A DNA stretch of 36,752 nt from contig CAAFLE010000099.1 in NCBI GenBank assembly GCA_900763675.1, forward strand, positions 1 through 36,752, in the 5' to 3' direction. This document shows positions 8,570-16,748 of the stretch, in pieces. Origin of the DNA: an uncultured Oscillospiraceae bacterium. Its GTDB lineage: Bacteria > Bacillota > Clostridia > Oscillospirales > Oscillospiraceae. Within the stretch, counting starts at the first letter, position 1. Each line of letters begins with the position of its first letter. The notes under the pieces are model-generated. The model had not been told where the DNA came from, searched no databases, and saw only the letters and a list, made by a program, of their open reading frames with translations. Both the position numbers and the translations under genes were made by a program.

Positions 8570-11500
8570 GTGTATTTAAAAGCGCTGGAACTCCAGGGCT
8601 TCAAGTCGTTTCCCGAAAAGACGCGGCTGAGCTTTGAAAAGGATATAACGGTGATCGTCGGACCCAACGGCAGCGGAAAGTCCAATCTGTCGGACGCGCT
8701 TTTGTGGGTCATGGGCGAGCAGAAAACGCGGATGCTGCGCGGCGGAAAAATGGAGGACGTCATTTTCGGCGGCACAGAAAAGCGCGGCGCAATGGGCTTT
8801 GCGCAGGTGACACTTGTGCTGGACAACACGACGCGCATTCTCTCGCTGGACGCCGATGAAGTGAGCATCGCCCGCCGCTACTACCGCAGCGGCGAGAGCG
8901 AGTACTATATCAACCGCGAGCAGGTGCGTCTGCGCGATGTTACGGAGCTTTTGATGGACACCGGTCTCGGCTGCGACGGGTATTCAATCATCGGGCAGGG
9001 ACGTATCAGCGAGATCGTTTCCGCCAAGTCTACCGACCGGCGCGAGATATTTGAAGAGGCGGCGGGCATCGCCCGCTTCCGCCACCGCAAGGATGAATCG
9101 GAGCGCAAGCTCGCCCGCACGGAGGACAACCTCCTGCGAATCGGCGACAAGATCTCGGAGCTGGAAATGCAGGTCGAACCGCTGCGCAAGCAGTCGGAAA
9201 CGGCCCAGAAATATCTCATACTGCGCGACCAGCTGCGCGAGCAGGAGGTATCGCTCTGGATGGCGAACCTTGACCGGCTTCATGAGCAGTCGGAGCTGCT
9301 GCGCTCGGACTATGAAAAATCGGTCGTGGAATGCACGGCGGCACGCTCCGAGCAGGACCGGCTGTACGCCGAAAGCGAACGCCTTGCCGCCCGGATGCGC
9401 GATATGGACGTCCGCGCCGAGGAGCTGCGCGAAACGCTCCGCACGACGGAAAACGCCGCAGCGGAGACGGAAAGCAGCGCCGCCGTTGTGCGCACGCAGA
9501 TCGCCAACAGCGAAGAGACCCTGCAGCGTCTGCAGCGCGAGATCGGTGAGCAGAGCGAACGCGCCGGAAGCCTTTCCCGGCAGATCGGCGAGCATCAGGC
9601 CCGCGTCGCGGACATTGCCGCCGAACGCCGCGCTCTGTCCGCCCGGCTTGAGGAGCTTCGCGCCAGCGAAACGGAAAACGCCGCCGGAATGGACGAAAAG
9701 AATCAGCGGCTCAATGTCATGCTCTCCCGGGAAAATGAGCTTAACGGAACGCTCACAGAAAACCGCACGGCAATTTCGCTTCTTACCGAGAATCGCGAGG
9801 CGATGGAAAGCCGCGCCGCGCAGGCGAAGGAAGAGCTTGTCGCTGCCGAGCAGAAGGACGAGGAAGCGTCGGCACGGCTCATTGAAGAAAAGAAGCGTCT
9901 GAACGAGATAAAGGAAAAAGAGCAGAGCCTTGCCAACGTGATTTCCGGTCACTCCATGCTCATGGCGGGACGCGAGCAGAAGGCGGCGGAGGCGGCGGAA
10001 CGGCAGACAAAGCTCACGGTGGAGCTTCGCTCGTGCGATTCGCGTCTGCATCTCCTCTCCGAACTGGAAAAAGAGCTGGAAGGCTTCAGCAAGGCGGCAA
10101 AGATCGTCATGCAGGAGTCCGAGCGCGGGACGCTGCGCGGCGTTCACGGTCCGGTCGGCAAAATGATTCGAACCGAGGACCGGTACGCGCTCGCCGTGGA
10201 AACGGCGCTCGGAGCGCACGTCGGAGATATAATCGTCGATACGCAGGATAACGGCAAAGACATTTTCGCTCTTTTGAAGCGCCGGGACGGCGGCCGCGTA
10301 ACGCTTCAGCCGATGGACGTCATCCGTCCGGCACGGCTGAACGGCGAACCGGCAGGCGAACCGGGCTATGTCGGCGTCTGCTCGGAGCTGGTGCAGTGCG
10401 ACCGGCGCTACAGCGCCGTCGTGGCGAGCCTTCTGGGGCGCACGGCAGTCGCGGAGACGCTTTCCGACGCCATCGCCATTGCCCGGCGGCACGGCAACGC
10501 CTTTCGTATCGTTACGCTGGACGGGCAGATCGTAAACGCCGGCGGCTCGATGACCGGCGGCAGCGCCGGACGGAACACCGGCATTCTCTCCCGCGCCAAC
10601 GAACTCAAGCGGCTGCGCGAAAAGCGCGGCGATCTCGAAGCGCAGCTTTCGCAGGCGGAGACGCAGCGGCGGGATGCCGAGCGCGAGCTGCAAAGCGCCC
10701 GCTACGATCTCGAGACCGCCCGCGACGAACACGCCGCGGCACGACAGGAAACGGCGCGGCAGGAGGGGCTTGTCGCGCAGGCGCAGCTTCTGCGCACGGC
10801 GGCAGCCGACGCGCTGGATGCGCTGGATGAGGAAATCCGCAGCGCTTCCGCCCGCCGGCGGGAAAACGAGAGCCGCACGGCGTCGCTCCGGGAGGCGTGC
10901 GCCGCGGCGGAAACGGAGCTTTCGGCGCTCCGGACGGATATGGAAAAGGAATCCGCCGGCATGGAGAGCTTTGAGACCCGCCGCCGCGAGCTGGAGGAGA
11001 GCTTCAGCGCCATCCGCACCGAGCAGGCGTCGCTCGACGCCGAGCGCACAACGGTGCTTCTTGCCATAGAGCAGCTGGAAAAGCTCCGCGCCGAGCTGGA
11101 AAACGACTCTGGCGAGCGCCGCAGCGCCGTAAACGCCGCGGAAAAGCAGAAGACGGAGCTGGAAGAGCAGCTTTCCACGCTCGCCGCCCGTACCGAAACG
11201 CTCCGCGCCAAGGCACAGCAGGAGCGCGACGCGCTCTCGCAGCTCACGGCGAGTAAGCTGGAGCTGGAGGGACGCCGCGGCGCCGCAGACAAGGCGGCGC
11301 AGGAGAAAAACCGCGCTCTGCTCGATCTGGAGCGCAGCAGCGCCCAGCTCGAACAGAAGAAAATGGCGGCGGACATGGAAGAGCACCAGATCGTGGAAAA
11401 GCTCTGGGACAGCTACGAGCTGAGCCGGACGGAGGCGGAGAAGGTCCGCCAGCCGGTCGAAAGTCTCGCTAAAACCGGGCGGCAGGTCAGCGAGCTGCGC

Positions 11501-12130
11501 CGCAGCATTTCCGCGCTCGGCACGCCGAACCTCGGTGCGATCGAGGAATACAAGCGGGTGAGCGAACGGTACACGTTCCTCTCCGAGCAGCGGGACGACG
11601 TGCAGAAATCCAAGGATGAGATCCTCAAGATCATCGCCGACATCACCGCGCAGATGGAAGAGATCTTCGTCCGGGAGATTCAGGAGATCGACGAAGCGTT
11701 CCGCCAGATCTTTGTGGAGCTGTTCGGCGGCGGCAAGGCGTCTCTCTCGCTCGAGGATATGAACGATGTTCTCAACTGCGGCATTGACATCCGCATTCAG
11801 CCGCCCGGAAAGGCGGTTTCCAACATCAGTCTGCTTTCCGGCGGCGAGAAAGCGTTCGTTGCGATCGCACTCTACTTTGCCATTATGCGTGTGCGCCCGA
11901 CGCCGTTTTGCGTCATGGACGAGATCGAATCGGCGCTCGACGAAGAAAACGTGGCGCGATACGCGGCGTATATGCGCCGGATGTGCGGCAAAACGCAGTT
12001 TATCGCCATCACGCACCGGCGCGGCACAATGGAGGAAGCCGACCAGCTTTACGGTGTGACGATGCAGGAAAAGGGCGTCAGCACGGTGCTGGCAATGGAT
12101 ATGCAGGAAGCGCTCCAAACCATTCGCTGA
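8570..12130 (+). CDS. smc: Chromosome partition protein Smc
   Basis: Smc (1186 residues) is the ATPase core of the Smc-ScpAB condensin. The N-terminal head has the Walker A motif GPNGSGKSN (about 31-39). Long coiled coils rich in E, R, A and Q run from about 165 to 505 and from 680 to 1010. The hinge lies between them (about 520-680) and ends in NAGGSMTGGSAGRNTG. The C-terminal head carries the ABC signature LLSGGEKAFVAIAL (about 1087) and Walker B FCVMDEIESALDEENV. The start is GTG at 8570, three bases after the previous stop, with an AAGGAGAA site. The head motifs are complete, so the protein should be active. ftsY follows after 14 bases, as in Bacillus. Confidence 0.97.
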   Translation: MYLKALELQGFKSFPEKTRLSFEKDITVIVGPNGSGKSNLSDALLWVMGEQKTRMLRGGKMEDVIFGGTEKRGAMGFAQVTLVLDNTTRILSLDADEVSIARRYYRSGESEYYINREQVRLRDVTELLMDTGLGCDGYSIIGQGRISEIVSAKSTDRREIFEEAAGIARFRHRKDESERKLARTEDNLLRIGDKISELEMQVEPLRKQSETAQKYLILRDQLREQEVSLWMANLDRLHEQSELLRSDYEKSVVECTAARSEQDRLYAESERLAARMRDMDVRAEELRETLRTTENAAAETESSAAVVRTQIANSEETLQRLQREIGEQSERAGSLSRQIGEHQARVADIAAERRALSARLEELRASETENAAGMDEKNQRLNVMLSRENELNGTLTENRTAISLLTENREAMESRAAQAKEELVAAEQKDEEASARLIEEKKRLNEIKEKEQSLANVISGHSMLMAGREQKAAEAAERQTKLTVELRSCDSRLHLLSELEKELEGFSKAAKIVMQESERGTLRGVHGPVGKMIRTEDRYALAVETALGAHVGDIIVDTQDNGKDIFALLKRRDGGRVTLQPMDVIRPARLNGEPAGEPGYVGVCSELVQCDRRYSAVVASLLGRTAVAETLSDAIAIARRHGNAFRIVTLDGQIVNAGGSMTGGSAGRNTGILSRANELKRLREKRGDLEAQLSQAETQRRDAERELQSARYDLETARDEHAAARQETARQEGLVAQAQLLRTAAADALDALDEEIRSASARRRENESRTASLREACAAAETELSALRTDMEKESAGMESFETRRRELEESFSAIRTEQASLDAERTTVLLAIEQLEKLRAELENDSGERRSAVNAAEKQKTELEEQLSTLAARTETLRAKAQQERDALSQLTASKLELEGRRGAADKAAQEKNRALLDLERSSAQLEQKKMAADMEEHQIVEKLWDSYELSRTEAEKVRQPVESLAKTGRQVSELRRSISALGTPNLGAIEEYKRVSERYTFLSEQRDDVQKSKDEILKIIADITAQMEEIFVREIQEIDEAFRQIFVELFGGGKASLSLEDMNDVLNCGIDIRIQPPGKAVSNISLLSGGEKAFVAIALYFAIMRVRPTPFCVMDEIESALDEENVARYAAYMRRMCGKTQFIAITHRRGTMEEADQLYGVTMQEKGVSTVLAMDMQEALQTIR

Positions 12131-12144
12131 AAGGAGAAACAGCC

Positions 12145-13020
12145 ATGGGTTTTTTTGATAAAATGAAAGCCGCCTTCAACAATGCAATGGCGGATTTCAC
12201 CGGAGAAAACGAGGAAGCCTACGAAACGCTCGAGGAAATGCTCATTTTGTCCGACGCCGGCATGGATACGACCGAGGACATCATGGAAAAGCTGCGCCGC
12301 CGCGTCCGTGACGAGGGCTGCCGCGGCGAAGAACCGCTGCGCCGGATGCTTGCATCCATTCTGACCGAAACGATGGATGCCGGAGACAACGCGCTGCATC
12401 TGGATACGAAGCCGTCGGTCATTCTCGTCGTCGGGGTCAACGGTGTCGGCAAGACGACGACCATCGGGAAGCTTGCCGCCCGGCTTACAGCGGAGGGGAA
12501 GTCGGTCCTGCTCTGTGCGGGCGATACGTTCCGCGCCGCCGCCGCCGAGCAGCTCACCGTCTGGGCGAACCGCTCCGGCTGCGACATCGTGCGCCACGAG
12601 GAGGGCAGCGACCCCGCCGCCGTCGTTTTTGACGCAATCGCCGCGGCGAAAGCCCGCCGCCGCGACGTCATCATCGTGGACACCGCCGGACGGCTGCATA
12701 ATAAAGCAAATCTGATGAACGAGCTTTCCAAGATCCGCCGCGTCATCGACCGCGAGCTGCCGGACGCGAGTGTGGAGTGCCTTATGGTCCTCGACGCGAC
12801 GACAGGGCAGAACGGTCTCATTCAGGCGAAGGTATTCGGCGAATCGGCGGGGCTGACCGGCATCGTTCTTACCAAGCTCGACGGAACCGCCAAGGGCGGC
12901 ATCGTCTTTGCCATCAAGCGCGAGCTGGGGCTGCCGGTAAAATACATCGGCGTGGGCGAGGGGATCGACGATCTCAAGCCGTTCGTGCCGGAAGAGTTTG
13001 CGGAGGCGCTGCTCACATGA
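12145..13020 (+). CDS. ftsY: Signal recognition particle receptor FtsY
   Basis: FtsY (291 residues) is the membrane-associated GTPase that receives SRP-bound ribosomes at the translocon. The protein begins MGFFDKMKAAFNNAM, a short amphipathic N-terminus instead of a long acidic A domain, as is usual in Firmicutes. The NG domain shows VVGVNGVGKTTTIGKLAA (about 95-112), DTFRAAAAEQL, VDTAGRLHNKANLMNEL and the guanine-specificity motif TKLDGTAKGG. The ATG at 12145 follows AAAGGAGAAAC; the frame is open further upstream, but only as an overlap with smc. The stop overlaps the rdgB start (ATGA). Confidence 0.97.
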   Translation: MGFFDKMKAAFNNAMADFTGENEEAYETLEEMLILSDAGMDTTEDIMEKLRRRVRDEGCRGEEPLRRMLASILTETMDAGDNALHLDTKPSVILVVGVNGVGKTTTIGKLAARLTAEGKSVLLCAGDTFRAAAAEQLTVWANRSGCDIVRHEEGSDPAAVVFDAIAAAKARRRDVIIVDTAGRLHNKANLMNELSKIRRVIDRELPDASVECLMVLDATTGQNGLIQAKVFGESAGLTGIVLTKLDGTAKGGIVFAIKRELGLPVKYIGVGEGIDDLKPFVPEEFAEALLT

Positions 13021-13616
13021 AACTGGTGCTGGCATCGGATAATAAAAATAAGCTGCGGGAATTCCGCACGCTGTTTGAGGGCTTCGGCGTTGAGCTTTTG
13101 AGCAAGGCGGACGCCGGCTGCATGGAAGAAGTGGAGGAAACGGGCGAAACGTTTGCGGAAAACGCCCGCATCAAGGCGGAAGCCGTGATGCACGCCACGG
13201 GACTTCCCGCCGTTGCAGACGACTCCGGTCTTTGCGTGGACGCGCTCGGCGGCGCTCCGGGCGTGCATTCCGCCCGCTATACCGGCAGCCACGACGATTC
13301 CGACAAGGACCGTTATGAGCTGCTGCTGCGCAATCTCGGCGAGCGCACCGACCGCTCGGCACGGTTTGTCTGCTCGCTCTGCTGCGCGTTTCCGAACGGC
13401 GATATACTCACCGCCGAGGCGGCGTGCGAAGGGAACATTCTCCAAGCGCCCCGCGGCGAAAACGGCTTCGGCTATGACCCGGTTTTTCGGCCGGACGGAT
13501 TTGATTGCTCCATGGCGGAGCTGACGATGGAAGAAAAGAACGCAATTTCCCACCGGGGAAAGGCGCTTGCTCAATTCAAACACGAATGGGAGAAATACAC
13601 GAATGATAACAAGTAA
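13017..13616 (+). CDS. rdgB: Non-canonical purine NTP pyrophosphatase (RdgB/HAM1)
   Basis: This 199-residue housecleaning enzyme hydrolyses dITP, ITP and XTP to monophosphates and keeps them out of DNA and RNA. Family motifs are LASDNKNKLREFRTLF (4-19), ADDSGLCVDALGGAPGVHSARY (starting near 66) and GFGYDPVFRPDGF near the C-terminus, with a terminal ISHRGKAL. The start overlaps the ftsY stop in an ATGA, so translation is probably coupled. The stop overlaps the yhbY start region by 14 bases. Confidence 0.95.
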   Translation: MKLVLASDNKNKLREFRTLFEGFGVELLSKADAGCMEEVEETGETFAENARIKAEAVMHATGLPAVADDSGLCVDALGGAPGVHSARYTGSHDDSDKDRYELLLRNLGERTDRSARFVCSLCCAFPNGDILTAEAACEGNILQAPRGENGFGYDPVFRPDGFDCSMAELTMEEKNAISHRGKALAQFKHEWEKYTNDNK

Positions 13617-13914
13617 GCAGAGAGCGCAGCTGCGCGGCATGGCGGCGAGTCTGAACGCCGAGCTTCAGATCGGCAAGGGCGGCATTACGGAAAACGTCGT
13701 CCGTCAGGCATCGGAAGCGCTTGCCGCCCGCGAGCTTATTAAGGGACGCGTGCTGGATAATTCCATGCTGACCGCCCGCGAAGCGTGCGACGCGCTGTGC
13801 GAGGCGTGCGGCGCCGACGGCGTGCAGGTCATCGGCAGCAAATTTGTCCTTTTCAAACAGAACGAAAAGGACCCCAAGATCGTCCTAATAACAGATCGCA
13901 AAGGAAAGAAGTAA
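13603..13914 (+). CDS. yhbY: YhbY-family ribosome assembly RNA-binding protein
   Basis: This is a 103-residue single CRS1-YhbY (CRM) domain protein that binds precursors of the large ribosomal subunit. The first 20 residues (TSKQRAQLRGMAASLNAELQ) lead into the family motif IGKGGITENVV. The C-terminal half has QVIGSKFVLFKQNEKD, where most relatives have a G-x-x-x-V-L-Y-R type strand. The ATG at 13603 lies within the end of rdgB and fits the usual family start; nine to twelve extra residues are possible from an upstream ATG. Its place beside nadD and rsfS is the standard Firmicutes context. Confidence 0.92.
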   Translation: MITSKQRAQLRGMAASLNAELQIGKGGITENVVRQASEALAARELIKGRVLDNSMLTAREACDALCEACGADGVQVIGSKFVLFKQNEKDPKIVLITDRKGKK

Positions 13915-13919
13915 CGCTT

Positions 13920-15074
13920 ATGCGGCTTTTGATCTACGGCGGCACGTTCAACCCGCCGCATCTCGGTCATGCGGATGCGCTTCGCTGTGCAGCCGAGGAG
14001 CTGCGGGCAGACCGCGTGCTGGTCATCCCGGCGGGTATCCCGCCGCACAAGGCGCTTGCCGAGGGAAGCCCGTCCCCGGAGGAACGGCTCACGCTATGCT
14101 CTCTCGCGTTTCCCGGCGCCGAGGTCTCGCCGATGGAGCTGCGGCGCGAAGGGAAGAGCTATACCGCAGATACGCTTCGCGAGATTTCTGCCGCCGCGCC
14201 CGATGCGGAGCTATATTTTCTTATCGGAACGGATATGCTCCTCTATATGGAGGAGTGGCACGATTTCCGCGAGGTGTTTTCGCTCTGCACGCTGACGGCG
14301 CTGCCCCGCGATACCGGCGATATGGCGGAGCTGGAGCGGTACGCGGCGTATCTGCGCGAAACGTATGGGGCGCAGATTCTTGTCCTGCCGAAAGCGCCGC
14401 TGCCGATGGATTCCACGTCGCTCCGCGCCGCATTGCCGCAGCGCGGCGGCGCGGACAAGCTGTCGGACGCGGTGTATTCCGAGATCATCCGCCGGAGACT
14501 CTACGGCGCAAAGCCCGATCTCGCGTGGCTCCGGGGAAAGACCGACGCCTATCTCAAGCCGTCGCGCATCCCGCACGTGCGCGGCTGCGAGAAAACGGCG
14601 GCGGAGCTGGCAAGGCGCTGGGGCGAAAATCCCGAGGACGCTGCCGAGGCGGGCATTCTCCATGACATCACCAAGCGTCTCTCCGCGGACGAGCAGTTGC
14701 GTCTTGTAGAAAAATATGGTATTGTGTTGGATGCCTATGAGCGTGCTGCGCCGCTGATCCTCCATGCGCGTACAGGCGCATGGTTTGCCCGCGAGCATTT
14801 CGGCGTGCCGGACAACATTTTTTCCGCGATCGAATGGCATACTACCGGCTGTCCGGGCATGACGATGCTCGATAAAATCGTGTATCTCGCCGACTTTATT
14901 GAGCCGACGCGCAGTTTCCCCGGTGTGGAGCGCGTTCGCTCGCTTGCCTTTGAGGACTTGGATGCCGCGATGATCGAAGCGCTCCAAATGAGCATAGACA
15001 ATGTGCGCCGCCGCGGTTTTCAGCCCCATCCGAGGTCAGAGAAAACGCTTCGCTGGCTGCAAACACAGAATTGA
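13920..15074 (+). CDS. nadD: NadD-YqeK fusion: nicotinate-nucleotide adenylyltransferase plus HD-domain phosphohydrolase
   Basis: This 384-residue protein joins two enzymes. Residues 1 to about 195 are NadD, which adenylates nicotinate mononucleotide in NAD synthesis; GGTFNPPHLGH (7-17) contains the nucleotidyltransferase H-x-G-H motif, and SFxxRxxxP-type substrate residues appear as MDSTSLRAALP. From about 205 an HD domain of the YqeK type begins, with H219 and the H248-D249 pair (ILHDITK), then EWHTTG and DKIVYLADFIEPTR. YqeK family enzymes hydrolyse Ap4A symmetrically. In Bacillus nadD and yqeK are separate adjacent genes; here one frame runs through both with no stop. The ATG at 13920 follows AAAGGAAAGAAG. 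NadD is the safer functional call; the Ap4A role rests on the family. Confidence 0.92.
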   Translation: MRLLIYGGTFNPPHLGHADALRCAAEELRADRVLVIPAGIPPHKALAEGSPSPEERLTLCSLAFPGAEVSPMELRREGKSYTADTLREISAAAPDAELYFLIGTDMLLYMEEWHDFREVFSLCTLTALPRDTGDMAELERYAAYLRETYGAQILVLPKAPLPMDSTSLRAALPQRGGADKLSDAVYSEIIRRRLYGAKPDLAWLRGKTDAYLKPSRIPHVRGCEKTAAELARRWGENPEDAAEAGILHDITKRLSADEQLRLVEKYGIVLDAYERAAPLILHARTGAWFAREHFGVPDNIFSAIEWHTTGCPGMTMLDKIVYLADFIEPTRSFPGVERVRSLAFEDLDAAMIEALQMSIDNVRRRGFQPHPRSEKTLRWLQTQN

Positions 15075-15084
15075 GAAAAGAACT

Positions 15085-16335
15085 ATGAACATTTTTTCCC
15101 GTAAGGGCGGCGCTCATGACGCTGCCAAAAAGAAAAAAACGGCGGAGGAGAGCTTTGACCATCGCATGGAAACGCTCTCCGGCAATACGCCGGATCGAGC
15201 GAAAAAGCCCTCGAAAAAGGCAAAGACGCGCACACTCACGATCCTTTTGATCGTGCTTGCGTGTCTGCTTGCCGTGGTGCTTCTGGCGCTGCTTGCCTAT
15301 ACCATCTGGTCGGAAGCGCCGGAGACCGGCGACTCCGGGCTGAAAACTCAAACGACGGCGACGCCGGAGGTTTCCGCTGCGCCGTCGTCGCCTGCCGGAA
15401 CGACCGCCGTGCCGAGCGCCACGCCTACGGCGTCTCCCTCGCCGACGCCCAAGGAGGAGTCTGCCGCCCGGAAGGACGATGTATACACGCTCCTTATCGT
15501 TGGCAGAGACCGCGTCGGGCTGAACACCGACACGATCATGGTTGCCCGTCTTGACTGTGAGAATCATAGGGTAAATATCGTGAGCATTCCCCGCGATACG
15601 CTTGTCAACGTTCCGTGGGCGGTGAAGAAAGTCAACTCCGTGTACGGAAGCGCCGGGATCGACGGACTGGTCTCCGAGATTGAGGACCTTGTCGGCTTCG
15701 GCATCGACAGCTACGCGGTCGTGAACACGTATGTTTTCCAGCAGATCATTGACTGCATCGGCGGCGTATACTTCAATGTCCCGATCTATATGTACTACGA
15801 CGACCCGGATCAGGATCTGCACATTTCCCTAGCGCCCGGATACCAGCTGCTCAACGGCTACCAGTGCGAGCAGGTCGTGCGCTTCCGCCAGAACAACGAC
15901 GGCACCGGCTACCCGAACGGCGATCTTGGGCGCATTGAAACGCAGCACGCCTTTTTCGACGCGCTGGCAACGCAGGTGCTGCAGCTCGGCAACATTTCCA
16001 ACCTGCCGCAGATCATCAGTCTGATCATCGACAACACCGACACAAACCTTTCGAGCGGAAACATCGCGTTCTATGCGCAGGAGTTTTTGAAAATGCGCTC
16101 GGACAGCATCAGCTTCTATACGATCCCGTACGATACGGTGTATATCCGCGGCGGCTCGTATGTCAGCATTCAGCTCGAGCCGTGGCTCGATATGATCAAC
16201 ACCTATCTCAACCCGTTCAACGTGGATGTAACGGCTGCCAATCTGGACGTTCTCTGCTACGACGGACAGAGCTTCACCTCCACCACCGGAAACATCCCGG
16301 ATTTTTACAGCTTTTATGACTATCTCGCCGGATGA
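15085..16335 (+). CDS. LytR-CpsA-Psr (LCP) family cell-wall glycopolymer ligase
   Basis: This 416-residue single-pass membrane protein has a basic cytoplasmic N-terminus (1-49), one transmembrane helix (about 50-73), and a P/T/S-rich linker (about 80-127). The extracellular LCP domain starts at YTLLIVGRDRVGLNTDT (134-150). The polyprenyl-phosphate binding residues are visible in DTIMVARLD, NIVSIPRDTLV (164-174) and VRFRQNNDGTGYPNGDLGRIE. LCP enzymes transfer teichoic-acid or capsule-type polymers from lipid carriers to peptidoglycan. The yqeK - LCP - rsfS order is common in Clostridia. The start follows a GAGAAAAGAAC stretch, a modest ribosome binding site. Confidence 0.92.
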   Translation: MNIFSRKGGAHDAAKKKKTAEESFDHRMETLSGNTPDRAKKPSKKAKTRTLTILLIVLACLLAVVLLALLAYTIWSEAPETGDSGLKTQTTATPEVSAAPSSPAGTTAVPSATPTASPSPTPKEESAARKDDVYTLLIVGRDRVGLNTDTIMVARLDCENHRVNIVSIPRDTLVNVPWAVKKVNSVYGSAGIDGLVSEIEDLVGFGIDSYAVVNTYVFQQIIDCIGGVYFNVPIYMYYDDPDQDLHISLAPGYQLLNGYQCEQVVRFRQNNDGTGYPNGDLGRIETQHAFFDALATQVLQLGNISNLPQIISLIIDNTDTNLSSGNIAFYAQEFLKMRSDSISFYTIPYDTVYIRGGSYVSIQLEPWLDMINTYLNPFNVDVTAANLDVLCYDGQSFTSTTGNIPDFYSFYDYLAG

Positions 16336-16369
16336 TCCGGCAAAGCAGATATAAGAAAGGATGCGACCC

Positions 16370-16723
16370 ATGCTCACTTCCAAGGAAATCGCGCATCTCG
16401 CGGTAAAAGCGCTGGACGACAAGCTCGCCCGCGATATTCAGATTTTGAAAACCGATAAGGTAACGGTGCTTGCCGATTACTTCATTCTCTGCACCGCCGG
16501 CAACTCTACGCACGGAAAAACGCTTGCCGACGAGGTGGATAAGGTCCTCTCGCAGGCGGGAGAACCGCCGCTGCGCCGTGAGGGCTACCGCTCCGGCGGA
16601 TGGACACTGCTGGATTTCGGCTGCGTCATCGTTCACATCTTCTCCGAGGATATGCGCTCGTTCTATTCGCTCGACCGGCTGTGGTCGGACGCGGAGAAAA
16701 TCGACTATACCGAGTTTCTTTAA
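16370..16723 (+). CDS. rsfS: Ribosomal silencing factor RsfS
   Basis: RsfS (117 residues) binds ribosomal protein uL14 and blocks subunit joining in starved cells. It carries the family pattern: LADYFILCTAGNSTHGKTLADEV in the middle (written here in two parts, from about residue 37), then GWTLLDFG and VHIFSEDMRSFYSLDRLWSDA near the C-terminus. I chose the second ATG (16370) because the AGAAAGGA site ends eight bases before it; the ATG at 16361 overlaps that site and is too close. leuS follows after 25 bases. Confidence 0.93.
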   Translation: MLTSKEIAHLAVKALDDKLARDIQILKTDKVTVLADYFILCTAGNSTHGKTLADEVDKVLSQAGEPPLRREGYRSGGWTLLDFGCVIVHIFSEDMRSFYSLDRLWSDAEKIDYTEFL

Positions 16724-16748
16724 TAAAGACGGCAGGGGAGATACCATC

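Noticed and set aside
8984..12118. Very long open frame on the minus strand opposite smc
   Set aside because: It has no ribosome binding site, an odd R/L-rich composition and no motifs. Long antisense frames are expected opposite GC-rich coiled-coil genes, and smc on the other strand is complete.
14211..15029. Minus-strand frame opposite the nadD-yqeK gene as a separate yqeK-related gene
   Set aside because: The HD-domain motifs are in the plus-strand frame that continues from NadD; the minus frame has no motifs.
16724..16748. T-box or other riboswitch before leuS
   Set aside because: Only 25 bases separate rsfS and leuS, too short for a T-box, and no specifier-loop or antiterminator sequence is present.
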